DNA from: Candidatus Melainabacteria bacterium
Lineage (GTDB): Bacteria; Cyanobacteriota; Vampirovibrionia; 2-02-FULL-35-15
Direction of reading: 5' to 3'
Assembly: GCA_023250155.1 (NCBI GenBank)
Contig: JAHFBG010000005.1
Coordinates: forward strand, 25,057 to 89,056
DNA: 64,000 bases
This document shows positions 8,881 to 16,484 of this stretch, piece after piece. Under the pieces are notes generated by a model, which worked only from the letters and a program-made list of their open reading frames with translations, searched no databases and had not been told where the DNA came from. The position numbers and the translations under genes are program-made. Numbering within the stretch: the stretch's first letter is position 1; each line of letters opens with the position of its first letter.

Positions 8881-10864
8881 GTTCATCATTCATTTTAGGT
8901 AATTCTAATTTCAAAGCTCTTTGATTTGCTCTTTCTCTTATAGCAAGAACTTTTTCTGTGTCACTCTTTTCAGAACTCCATAGGCAGCTCAAGAAAACAC
9001 TTGACATAAGCATATGATGATATATTAAATTTTCAATTAATTTAATAGTATTAAAACTTGATTCTAAATTAGTTGGGTGTATTGTAAGCTCCTGATAAGG
9101 AATAGAATCAAATAACTTATCTAGAAGATATTCATGATACTCAATTATTCTTTGCGAATCTTTCTTTAAGCGTTCCGTAATAGTTTTATCGTCATTTTTC
9201 ATCCAAGATTCTCGCTCTTGCGCATGCTCTCTACCTAGACCCGCAACAACATGTCTTCTTAACTTATATGAACTAGCACTATCATTCAATACTTTGTACG
9301 GTATTAGCTCATAATGCAAATCAATTATATTTTCAGGAGAATTTTCTTTTAATCTTTCTTCGATTTCCAAAGCAGTGGTTTCTCCTATCATTATTTCATC
9401 AGAGCTTGCATAAGAAAATAATACTGGTGCTTTTTTGTTAATTTTTAATTGCTGAATCAGTTCTTCAATATCAGTTTCAGAAAGCCCTTTAGAGCTTAAT
9501 TGCTTTTTAATAAAATCTGTTTTATTTCCTTTTATTAAATCTATCAAGTTTTTATATTTTTCTTTCTTTTTTAGAGAAACTTCATTATTTAGCACATCAA
9601 AGAAATTGTTTATCCCGGTGTCATTATTGTTTTGTGTATAATGCTTACCTTCTACAAAAAAATATTTCTTATCTACTATTCTTTGTACAATTAAATCTAC
9701 CTCAAGAGACTTGTCCTTCTTTTTAGCTTTAGCTTTATCCTCATCTAGCTTAAGTTTTAAGCCAAAAGAAATTATTTTATAACCCTTATTTGTAAGCTCA
9801 TCTGCATGATATAATTCGCCAGCTGGTCCTAAATTGTTTTGAACATTATGTTGCTGCTTGCAAAATGATTCTAATAAATCTTCAACAGCTGGAACATCTA
9901 CAAATTTGCTTATAAGAGGAATTATTGAAGAGTCTAAATTTGGATTAAAATATATTCTAAGTAAATTTTTTATGCTTACATGAGCTAATTCATTTTGATA
10001 AAATTTATAAATAGCACTTCTAAAATGATGATCAGCTAGTACTTGCTTTCTTTTACGATCTAATTGCTCTCCTATCTCAGGTATTTGCTTTTCAGAAATA
10101 TCATCATTCATTAGAATATCTGTAATAATTTGTAATTCAGTTGCTTTTCTTTCAACTCTATCTAATTGTAATTTCGCATAACTACTTACTTTTTGTTTTG
10201 ACATAGTAAGAAATGTACTATAGAAATAAACCAATGAATTAAAAATAAGATCATAGTATCTCTTATAATCATTTTTTATCTTATTCTCATAAATCAATTT
10301 ATCTTGATTCTCTATTAACTTACCCATAAAAAATATGGTTGGGAAAGAAGTGTTCTTTATTTCATCTTCCTTAAATTCAATACTTCGAAGGAGTTGCTGA
10401 TAAGATTCATAAGTATCTCTTTTATCCACTATTTCCACAAGTTGACCAGGTAAAGCTATAGTACCTTGCATTTTCCTTAGAGAGTTTTCCAATTCATCAA
10501 TCATGCAAATAAAAGATTTATCTAATTGATTTTTATTCTGTTTAGATTTAATATTATTTATTAGCTCTTCTCTGAAATCAAAAATCCTTGTACAGATTAC
10601 TGATTGTTTCTCATTTAAAGATTGGATTCTATTGCTTAGTGAATTAGCTTTTGTACATTGTGATACAACAAAATTAATCTTGAAACATAAAAGATCTAAT
10701 GCTTGAATCTTTATAATTTCCAATGCTGTATTTAAATTTTTAGACAGCTCGCTATCTTTATCAAGATTATTTATAGGATCAGTTCCTGGATCACAAGAAA
10801 TAGATCGAATTTCCTTTCTAGTTTTACTATATAAATCTTGCCAATTTAGTCCTTGAATTCTCAT
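8867..10864 (-). CDS. Unknown 665-aa protein with PD-(D/E)XK nuclease-like core
   Basis: The N-terminal half (about 1-340) is long, helical and charged, with likely coiled coils and no signal peptide. Residues about 348-410 carry a restriction-nuclease-fold pattern: GELYHADELTNKGYKI with a conserved-type acidic residue, then EVDLIV (D390) and, 14 residues on, FFVEGK (E405, K407). This D-x14-E-x-K spacing after a glutamate helix is the PD-(D/E)XK signature. The C-terminal third (about 430-665) is again helical. The whole protein matches no family I recognise; a role in DNA restriction, repair or defence is inferred from the motif alone. The gene overlaps the convergent dehydrogenase gene end by 14 bases. 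Confidence 0.65.
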   Translation of the reverse strand: MRIQGLNWQDLYSKTRKEIRSISCDPGTDPINNLDKDSELSKNLNTALEIIKIQALDLLCFKINFVVSQCTKANSLSNRIQSLNEKQSVICTRIFDFREELINNIKSKQNKNQLDKSFICMIDELENSLRKMQGTIALPGQLVEIVDKRDTYESYQQLLRSIEFKEDEIKNTSFPTIFFMGKLIENQDKLIYENKIKNDYKRYYDLIFNSLVYFYSTFLTMSKQKVSSYAKLQLDRVERKATELQIITDILMNDDISEKQIPEIGEQLDRKRKQVLADHHFRSAIYKFYQNELAHVSIKNLLRIYFNPNLDSSIIPLISKFVDVPAVEDLLESFCKQQHNVQNNLGPAGELYHADELTNKGYKIISFGLKLKLDEDKAKAKKKDKSLEVDLIVQRIVDKKYFFVEGKHYTQNNNDTGINNFFDVLNNEVSLKKKEKYKNLIDLIKGNKTDFIKKQLSSKGLSETDIEELIQQLKINKKAPVLFSYASSDEIMIGETTALEIEERLKENSPENIIDLHYELIPYKVLNDSASSYKLRRHVVAGLGREHAQERESWMKNDDKTITERLKKDSQRIIEYHEYLLDKLFDSIPYQELTIHPTNLESSFNTIKLIENLIYHHMLMSSVFLSCLWSSEKSDTEKVLAIRERANQRALKLELPKMNDELISS

Positions 10865-11034
10865 AAATATACAGTTAATATGTCGCTTTAATAAAAATAC
10901 TTTAATGCCGATTAGAAACAGTCTACAGTACCCATTTTCCTCTATATCTAAGTTTCACAATTTTTTAATAATGCTCTGATTAGCATTCCTTAACAAGTAA
11001 AAAATCAGCCAATCTGAAATAAATTTAATCTAAC

Positions 11035-11051
11035 TGTAACCCACGGTTACA
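11035..11051. repeat. Short inverted repeat TGTAACC/GGTTACA
   Basis: Two 7-base arms separated by CAC lie 13 bases before the GIY-YIG module. It resembles dispersed GTAACC-type palindromes seen in many bacterial genomes, but only one copy was noticed here. Confidence 0.35.
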
Positions 11052-11064
11052 CCCTACATTAAAC

Positions 11065-11517
11065 ATGTCATTGCGAGGAAGGACAAAGTATGACCCCCAC
11101 GCTTCGCTCGGGGCAGGCTCCGCAATCTCCTTCCAATTCACATAAATGCTACAATCCTGGCATGGATAAACAATACTATGTTTATATCATGACCAACAAA
11201 AACAATAGTGTACTTTATACAGGTATAACAAACAGCTTAAGTAGAAGGATCTCCGAACATAAAAGAAATTTAAATCCTGGATTTACAAAAAAGTATAATG
11301 TTACAAAGTTAATTTATTACGAAGTATTCGAAAATGTTTGTAATGCTATAGATAGAGAAAAACAAATTAAAGGTGGCTCAAGAAACGATAAAATAAACCT
11401 CGTTAATAACTTTAACAAAAACTGGGAAGATTTATTTAGAAAAATCTAGTAATCATACTTGAAACATGAATTCGTTTGGGATTGCCACGCCTCATTTCAT
11501 TCGGCTCGCAATGACAT
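11065..11517. mobile_element. GIY-YIG module bounded by inverted repeats
   Basis: The first 13 bases, ATGTCATTGCGAG, recur as an exact reverse complement at 11505-11517, enclosing a GIY-YIG gene. Internally, each end continues with its own partial GCAAT/ATTGC inversion (left part 11067-11132, right part 11471-11517). The right part is closely similar to a solitary copy at 42901-42950. The module is G+C-richer at its ends than the surroundings. It looks like a small mobile or homing-type unit; mobility is inference, and no target-site duplication is obvious. Confidence 0.5.
11162..11449 (+). CDS. GIY-YIG endonuclease domain protein (UPF0213-like)
   Basis: 95 residues from the ATG at 11162. 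YYVYIMTNKNN provides the GIY motif equivalent, LYTGITNSLSRRISEHK the YIG motif with its catalytic arginine, and EKQIKGGSRNDKI the Glu-containing helix typical of stand-alone YhbQ/UvrC-N-type nucleases. These cut DNA at branched or nicked sites; cellular roles are poorly known. The ATG at 11090 would add 24 residues encoded by repeat sequence and is unlikely to be the start. The gene lies inside a pair of inverted repeats. Confidence 0.85.
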   Translation: MDKQYYVYIMTNKNNSVLYTGITNSLSRRISEHKRNLNPGFTKKYNVTKLIYYEVFENVCNAIDREKQIKGGSRNDKINLVNNFNKNWEDLFRKI

Positions 11518-11613
11518 ATACGCATTCACTTTCAACAACTGTCACAATTCTTCAATAACTGTTTATAGACCTGATCCTAAGAAATGGGTAAAATATAAAA
11601 AGAGGAAATAACC

Positions 11614-11856
11614 ATGACAAGTCTAAAATGCCCTTCTTGTGGAGAAAATAAATTAGAGTTAAAAAAGATTAGTCACCTTGTTAATGGTGGCAATAACACA
11701 GCAATCATTGACTTGAATATTGAAGCTTGTCATAAATGTGGTGAAATTCTTTTTACAGAAGAACAAGTAAGGCTTATAGAAGAAGTAAAAGAAAAGTTAG
11801 AGAAAAATAAGACAGAGAATTTTATCCCTATAGGAAAAAATTTTAGGGTGGCCTAA
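11614..11856 (+). CDS. YgiT-type zinc-finger protein
   Basis: 80 residues with two CxxC pairs, CPSCGE at the N-terminus and ACHKCGEILF in the middle, followed by a helical tail with FTEEQVRLIEEV. This is the zinc-binding N-terminal domain of MqsA/YgiT antitoxins. A helix-turn-helix DNA-binding domain is absent, and no MqsR/RelE-like toxin gene adjoins, so it is an orphan. A good AGAGG sequence precedes the ATG. Confidence 0.75.
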   Translation: MTSLKCPSCGENKLELKKISHLVNGGNNTAIIDLNIEACHKCGEILFTEEQVRLIEEVKEKLEKNKTENFIPIGKNFRVA

Positions 11857-11869
11857 CAAAACGACTCTC

Positions 11870-12217
11870 CTATACCCATCTCTTCCTACACACTGCACAA
11901 AAAACTTTTAAATCTTGTTTTTTATAAAACCTAAAGTCAGAATAGTTTCTGTTTTTTGCTGAGTGTAGTTTTCCATCAGCTAATCCACGTATAAAAATAT
12001 GAACCTTATCTTTATGGCAAAACTGAAAGTCCTCTGGTAATTGAAATTCATCGATCGGTACTCGATTAGAATTGTTTTTTCTTTTTAAAACACTTATCCA
12101 ATTTATTAATGCTTTGAAGTAATTGTACATTTTGAATGTCTTATCCCATCTTTTAATAATCCATAGTATTATATTAAGATATAGAAATGGCAACAAAATT
12201 AAAAGGTTCACAAGCAC
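11870..12217 (-). CDS. Unknown small protein with N-terminal membrane helix and CxxC
   Basis: 115 residues from a GTG start at 12217. The N-terminus is a hydrophobic helix (about 4-21), followed by a basic linker and a C-terminal region containing FCHKDKVHIFIRGL and a final CAVCRKRW. The two parts could bind a metal through their cysteines. The chosen start overlaps the divergent ilvB start by 31 bases; an ATG at 12130 would remove the membrane helix. The family is not recognised. Confidence 0.45.
   Translation of the reverse strand: MLVNLLILLPFLYLNIILWIIKRWDKTFKMYNYFKALINWISVLKRKNNSNRVPIDEFQLPEDFQFCHKDKVHIFIRGLADGKLHSAKNRNYSDFRFYKKQDLKVFCAVCRKRWV
12170..12175 (+). promoter_or_regulatory. 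Candidate -10 box close to ilvB start
   Basis: TATATT ends 11 bases before the ilvB ATG, and no Shine-Dalgarno sequence intervenes. If used, the transcript would begin a few bases before the start codon, nearly leaderless. Confidence 0.3.
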
Positions 12218-13968
12218 TATTACAATGCCTCGTAAAAGAAGGGGTAAAAACTATATTTGGTTATCCTGGCGGTGCCGTACTTGGTTTATATGATGAGCTC
12301 TATAAACAAGATGATTTACAGCATATCTTAGTCAGGCATGAACAATGTGCTGGTTTTATGGCAGATAGTTATGCCAGGATCACTGGAAAGCCTGGTGTTG
12401 TATTGGCTACAAGTGGTCCTGGTGCTACAAACATAGTGACAAGTCTCTGCAACTCTCATATGGACTCTATTCCCATCATTGCTCTAACAGGACAAGTTCC
12501 TACCACTGGCATAGGAAAAGATTTCTTTCAGGAAGCAGATATTACTGGAATTACAATGCCAGTTGTAAAACATAGTTATTTACTGCTTGAAGCTACACAA
12601 GTCCCAAAGACAATTAGAAAAGCATTTTTAATTTCAAGTACAGGAAGACCAGGTCCAGTACTAATTGATCTACCAAAGGATGTTTTAAACTCTACCTTTG
12701 AATATACAGAAGGTATGGAAAACAAATTTACACTACCTGGATACAAACCTACGACAAAAGGAAACTCAAGACAAATCCACTTTGCATCAAAAGCTATTCT
12801 TGAAGCTAAAAAACCTGTTTTATATATTGGTGGTGGCGTTATTTCTAGTGGAGCATCTCCTGAAATATTAAAGCTTGCTGAAAGCTGTTCACTACCTGTT
12901 ACACACACTATCATGGGCAAAGGTGCATTCCCAGACAACCATCCACTAAATATTGGAATGCTTGGAATGCATGGCACTGTTTATGCTAACTATGCCATCC
13001 ATGATGCTGATTTATTAATAGCTGTTGGTGTTAGATTTGATGATAGAGTAACAGGAAAAATTGAAACCTTTGCACCAGATGCAAGAATCATTCACATTGA
13101 TGTTGATCCTGCTGAAATTGGAAAAAATAGAAAAATGCAGGATGTAATAGACATCCCTATTGTAGGAGATGCAAAAAGTGTCTTAGCTGAACTAAATACA
13201 AAGTTAGCAGGGAAAAGTGGAGACACCGAAGCCTGGATGAATCAAATAAAAGAATGGAAAAAACAATATCCTTTAGATCTGCCTAAAGATAAAGAAAACA
13301 TTTCACCACAACAAATCCTTCTTGCTTTAAACAAATATTTCAAAGATGCTATTTATACAGTAGATGTTGGTCAGCATCAAATGTGGGCTGCACAATATCT
13401 TGAAATAAACAAACCACGCCATTGGTGTAGTTCAAGCGGTCTTGGCGCAATGGGTTATGGCTTTCCTGCTGCTCTTGGTGCTAAAGCAGCACTTAAAGAT
13501 ATGGGATTAAATACACCTGTCATAGCTATAACAGGTGATGGTGGCTTCCAAATGAATTTTCAAGAGCTTGGAACCATGGTAGCTCATGATCTACCTGTGA
13601 TTATTGTTTTATTTAACAACAACAATCTTGGAATGGTACGTCAATGGCAAGAGCTTTTTTATGATAAGCATTATAGTTATATTGACTGGGGCAAAGGAAG
13701 TCCTGATTATGTAAAGCTTGCTGAGGCTTTTGGAGTAAAAGGTATAAAAGCATCAAAACCAGAAGATGTAGAATCCATAATAAAAGATGCTGCAAAAAAC
13801 CATTCAAATAAGCCTATTTTAATTGAATTCGAATTACAATATGAAGCAAATGTATGGCCTATTGTCCCACCAGGTGGAAGTAGTCATCAAATGCTAGGAG
13901 TAGATTCAGATACACTACCCTCAAATCCTACAAAAAAAGAAGAATTAGAAAAAATAATCAAAAGATAA
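12187..13968 (+). CDS. ilvB: Acetolactate synthase large subunit
   Basis: 593 residues, the usual AHAS length. The N-terminal thiamine-diphosphate domain has GYPGGAVLGLYDEL and the activating glutamate in RHEQCAGFMADSYAR; the central domain binds FAD; the C-terminal domain has the TDP/Mg motif GDGGFQMNFQELGT through NNNNLGMVRQWQELF. AHAS condenses pyruvate to 2-acetolactate in valine/leucine synthesis and pyruvate with 2-oxobutyrate in isoleucine synthesis. The regulatory subunit gene ilvN is not adjacent, which is unusual. The final VPPGGSSHQML region is typical of the family. Confidence 0.95.
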   Translation: MATKLKGSQALLQCLVKEGVKTIFGYPGGAVLGLYDELYKQDDLQHILVRHEQCAGFMADSYARITGKPGVVLATSGPGATNIVTSLCNSHMDSIPIIALTGQVPTTGIGKDFFQEADITGITMPVVKHSYLLLEATQVPKTIRKAFLISSTGRPGPVLIDLPKDVLNSTFEYTEGMENKFTLPGYKPTTKGNSRQIHFASKAILEAKKPVLYIGGGVISSGASPEILKLAESCSLPVTHTIMGKGAFPDNHPLNIGMLGMHGTVYANYAIHDADLLIAVGVRFDDRVTGKIETFAPDARIIHIDVDPAEIGKNRKMQDVIDIPIVGDAKSVLAELNTKLAGKSGDTEAWMNQIKEWKKQYPLDLPKDKENISPQQILLALNKYFKDAIYTVDVGQHQMWAAQYLEINKPRHWCSSSGLGAMGYGFPAALGAKAALKDMGLNTPVIAITGDGGFQMNFQELGTMVAHDLPVIIVLFNNNNLGMVRQWQELFYDKHYSYIDWGKGSPDYVKLAEAFGVKGIKASKPEDVESIIKDAAKNHSNKPILIEFELQYEANVWPIVPPGGSSHQMLGVDSDTLPSNPTKKEELEKIIKR

Positions 13969-14052
13969 ATAAACATATTGTAATTAAACTTTAAACATAT
14001 TTGGTTTTTAAAGCTTAAACCACTAGAATGATTCACAAGGAATTATTCAGCA

Positions 14053-15039
14053 ATGTCGCTAGCAGTAGATGGGTCACACCCATATTCTATAAGTCAATCT
14101 TTTCAACCAAGAAAAGATAACTTTTCTTTACCTAAAAATACTACTCTTATTGAAACTATAACAAGTTCAAAAACTAAAAAATTTTTAAATTATTTTGCAA
14201 ATGGTAGTTCATCTGTTTCTAGTCTTATAACTTTTTTAAATGGCAACTTTAAGTGGTTTGACTCTATACAAGAAAAACTAGAATCTCTAAGTGAAGTAGT
14301 GTCAAAAACTGCACTTACAACAATTGGTTTTGTAGGTTCTGTTGATTTATGGCAAAAGAAAAATCCTGTTACATTTTTAGGCTATGCACTGCTTGTTCCT
14401 ATCTCACTACTTTCCAAAGGATACGATTCCTGGGTAGCAAGAGGATTTTCATATGGGGCTTGTAATGCTGTAGTAGTCATTGATAGACGAGAAGTAGTAG
14501 ATGACAGTGGTGAACCTATTTTAGACAAAAATGGAAAGGTTCAAACATTAAGTGGTGACTTTAGTGATAAGGGATGGTGGAATGGTTTCACTACTACTTT
14601 TAAAGAGTGTGGAAAAATGCTAAAAGAGCTTTATAAAAAGCCTTCTAGAATTTCAAATTTCTCACATGCTACCCTTGTAGCATCTTTATTCCAAATGCTT
14701 GGACCTATACCAGGATTGTTTGGATATAAAACTATTGAAGCCACTATACGAGATGTCTCATCAGCACTTGGTGACACTGCTTTACTCCTTGATAAAGATT
14801 CTAAAAATCAAGATACATCTACACAAAAACAAAATAAATTGCAAAGTCTAATAAATTTAAAATCACCGATTGTTCAGTCCAGCCTGCTTTGGATTTGTAC
14901 TTCTGTTATTGATCTGCTAAAACGTTTTGATTTCATTTCAAACAATATTAACAACCTCACTGAGCTTTCAAGTTTCTTTGATAGAACAGCCAGTATACGA
15001 TTTACTCAGGGTGTTTTGGATATTAAAAAGTCTCATTGA
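14053..15039 (+). CDS. Unknown protein, first of two tandem paralogues
   Basis: 328 residues with no family I recognise. It aligns end to end with the next gene product: shared blocks include SVDLWQKKNPVTFLGYAL / TADTWSKKNLIPLLGFAL, the following glycine-rich helix, a Ser-Asp-x-(F)xxKG stretch, KKPSRISNFSHATLVASL / TKPKECIDFAHMTFLCTF, and a final LLKRF...LTELSSFFDR. Several moderately hydrophobic helices occur, but there is no signal peptide. A helical cytoplasmic or membrane-associated protein is likely. A coupled AAGGAA sequence precedes the ATG. Confidence 0.7.
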   Translation: MSLAVDGSHPYSISQSFQPRKDNFSLPKNTTLIETITSSKTKKFLNYFANGSSSVSSLITFLNGNFKWFDSIQEKLESLSEVVSKTALTTIGFVGSVDLWQKKNPVTFLGYALLVPISLLSKGYDSWVARGFSYGACNAVVVIDRREVVDDSGEPILDKNGKVQTLSGDFSDKGWWNGFTTTFKECGKMLKELYKKPSRISNFSHATLVASLFQMLGPIPGLFGYKTIEATIRDVSSALGDTALLLDKDSKNQDTSTQKQNKLQSLINLKSPIVQSSLLWICTSVIDLLKRFDFISNNINNLTELSSFFDRTASIRFTQGVLDIKKSH

Positions 15040-15311
15040 TTTGACAGGTGCTTTAACCTAGGTTAAGAAGACTGTTTAAAAAGCCTTATTATTACAAAAG
15101 GTTAAAAGGCTTACTTGGCTAAATAGCTCTTAAAATCAATGTTTTATTATTATTTAACAATGTACAGTTTCTTTTTAGTGATCCGTAATAATAAAATTAA
15201 AGTAACATATTAATTTTTCTCCATTGGATTTAGTATTAATTTAATTATAATTAATGCTAATTCATTGAAGAAGAATATTATTATTAAAATTTATTTTTAA
15301 GGAAATTTTTA
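15040..15311. other. AT-rich gap between tandem paralogues
   Basis: This 272-base gap contains a perfect 14-base palindrome TTAACCTAGGTTAA at 15053-15066, then an AAGCCTT...AAGGCTT hairpin (about 15099-15130) that might end transcription of the first paralogue but lacks a clear T-run. The remainder is very AT-rich and probably holds the promoter of the second paralogue, which has a TTAAGGAAA ribosome-binding sequence. Confidence 0.4.
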
Positions 15312-16292
15312 ATGATCAATTCTATAAGTATACCTCTACAAAACACTACCAATTTACCTGTAGCTTGTATACAAGAGCCACAAGAAGAACCTAATATCTT
15401 AAAAAAGACTCATAGTTTGTTGATGGAAAATAAGGGAGCTATAAATATTGCTTCTAATGCTCTTGGGCTTTCTACTAATTTACTTGCTTTTGTAGAAGGT
15501 AATCTAGGCTTGTTTGGATTTGATGTTGAAAGATTTGAAAAAGTAAGTACTTTTTTTGCAAAGTTTGCAACTGCAGCACAAGGAGTTCTTGGAACAGCAG
15601 ACACTTGGTCTAAAAAAAATCTGATTCCACTTTTAGGATTTGCACTTGAAGTACCAATTGCAATTTTTAGTGAAGGGCATAACTTATGGCTTGGCAGAGG
15701 GCTTTCACAAGGTATAGGACAATTTCAAGGTGTATTTGATCGTATTTTAGTAAAAGATGAGAACAATAAACCAATAGTCAAAAATGAGTTTGGTGATTAT
15801 AAAACACTAAGTGATCAGTTTATAGAAAAAGGCTTTATGGATTCTATAACAACTGGTTTAAAAGAAGCTGGTAACCTATTTAAAAATCTAATTACTAAAC
15901 CCAAAGAATGTATTGATTTTGCACACATGACATTTTTATGTACCTTCATGCAGGTAGGAGGAGCACTATTAGCATTTGCTGGGATGGACAAGCTAGGCGC
16001 TGGTATCAGAGATTTTGGTGGCGGTGCAGTTGATGTTGCATTTATGTTAGATAAAAAAGATAAGTACAGAGATCAAACGATTGCAGCAAAAAATCCAATC
16101 AAACCAAAAGATGTATCTTATGTGCCTGCTGGATCTGTCTGGATAGGATCTGCTATTGTAGATTTCTTAAAACGATTTGAGTTCTTTGATAGCAGATTTA
16201 AAAACCTTACTCAATTATCATTTTTCTTCGATCGTGCCGCAGCTATATTTTATTCCATGGCAAACTTTGCTACTGGAAAAAGTGGGCATTGA
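15312..16292 (+). CDS. Unknown protein, second of two tandem paralogues
   Basis: 326 residues, collinear with the preceding gene product over its whole length and of nearly the same size, so a local duplication is clear. The central part is glycine-rich and moderately hydrophobic (LLGFALEVPIAIFSEG; GGALLAFAGMDKLGAGI), and the end has WIGSAIVDFLKRFEFF. It carries its own long leader, so the two copies may be expressed separately. No function can be assigned; a scaffold or membrane-associated role is a guess. Confidence 0.7.
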   Translation: MINSISIPLQNTTNLPVACIQEPQEEPNILKKTHSLLMENKGAINIASNALGLSTNLLAFVEGNLGLFGFDVERFEKVSTFFAKFATAAQGVLGTADTWSKKNLIPLLGFALEVPIAIFSEGHNLWLGRGLSQGIGQFQGVFDRILVKDENNKPIVKNEFGDYKTLSDQFIEKGFMDSITTGLKEAGNLFKNLITKPKECIDFAHMTFLCTFMQVGGALLAFAGMDKLGAGIRDFGGGAVDVAFMLDKKDKYRDQTIAAKNPIKPKDVSYVPAGSVWIGSAIVDFLKRFEFFDSRFKNLTQLSFFFDRAAAIFYSMANFATGKSGH

Positions 16293-16312
16293 TTATTATG
16301 GTAATTATATTC

Positions 16313-16420
16313 ATCTGGTTTTATACAAGCAATAGCCCTTATTTGCTCCAGGCGACCATTAACTAACGTTAACGGTTCCCGCCTGTCGTGCATAATGGGC
16401 TATTGCTTTTCGAACCAGAT
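16313..16420. other. 108-nt near-symmetrical hairpin
   Basis: Stems nest along the same axis: ATCTGGTT/AACCAGAT at the base, AAGCAATAGCCC/GGGCTATTGCTT, TTAT/ATAA, CAGGCG/CGCCTG, ACC/GGT and TTAAC/GTTAA around a TAAC loop. The internal loops are nearly symmetrical. It is far larger than a simple terminator and lacks a long T-run. It may be a miniature mobile element or structured RNA, or end the preceding transcript. Confidence 0.55.
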
Positions 16421-16471
16421 AATATGTAGTAAGTATTTTATTATTTACTCATTAAATTCTTAGTAACAATC

Positions 16472-16477
16472 TATAAT
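16472..16477 (+). promoter_or_regulatory. Consensus -10 box just before polA
   Basis: A perfect TATAAT ends 7 bases before the polA ATG, and no Shine-Dalgarno sequence is present. The expected transcript start would fall on or next to the ATG, implying a leaderless polA mRNA. No convincing -35 hexamer is seen. Confidence 0.4.
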
Positions 16478-16484
16478 AGACTCT

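Noticed and set aside
11090..11161. 24-residue N-terminal extension of the GIY-YIG protein
   Set aside because: These codons lie in the inverted-repeat end, and homologues start near the YYVYIM motif; the ATG at 11162 was chosen.
16313..16420. Integron attC site
   Set aside because: Size and imperfect symmetry fit, but the outer ends lack the RYYYAAC and GTTRRRY core sites, and no integrase gene is near.
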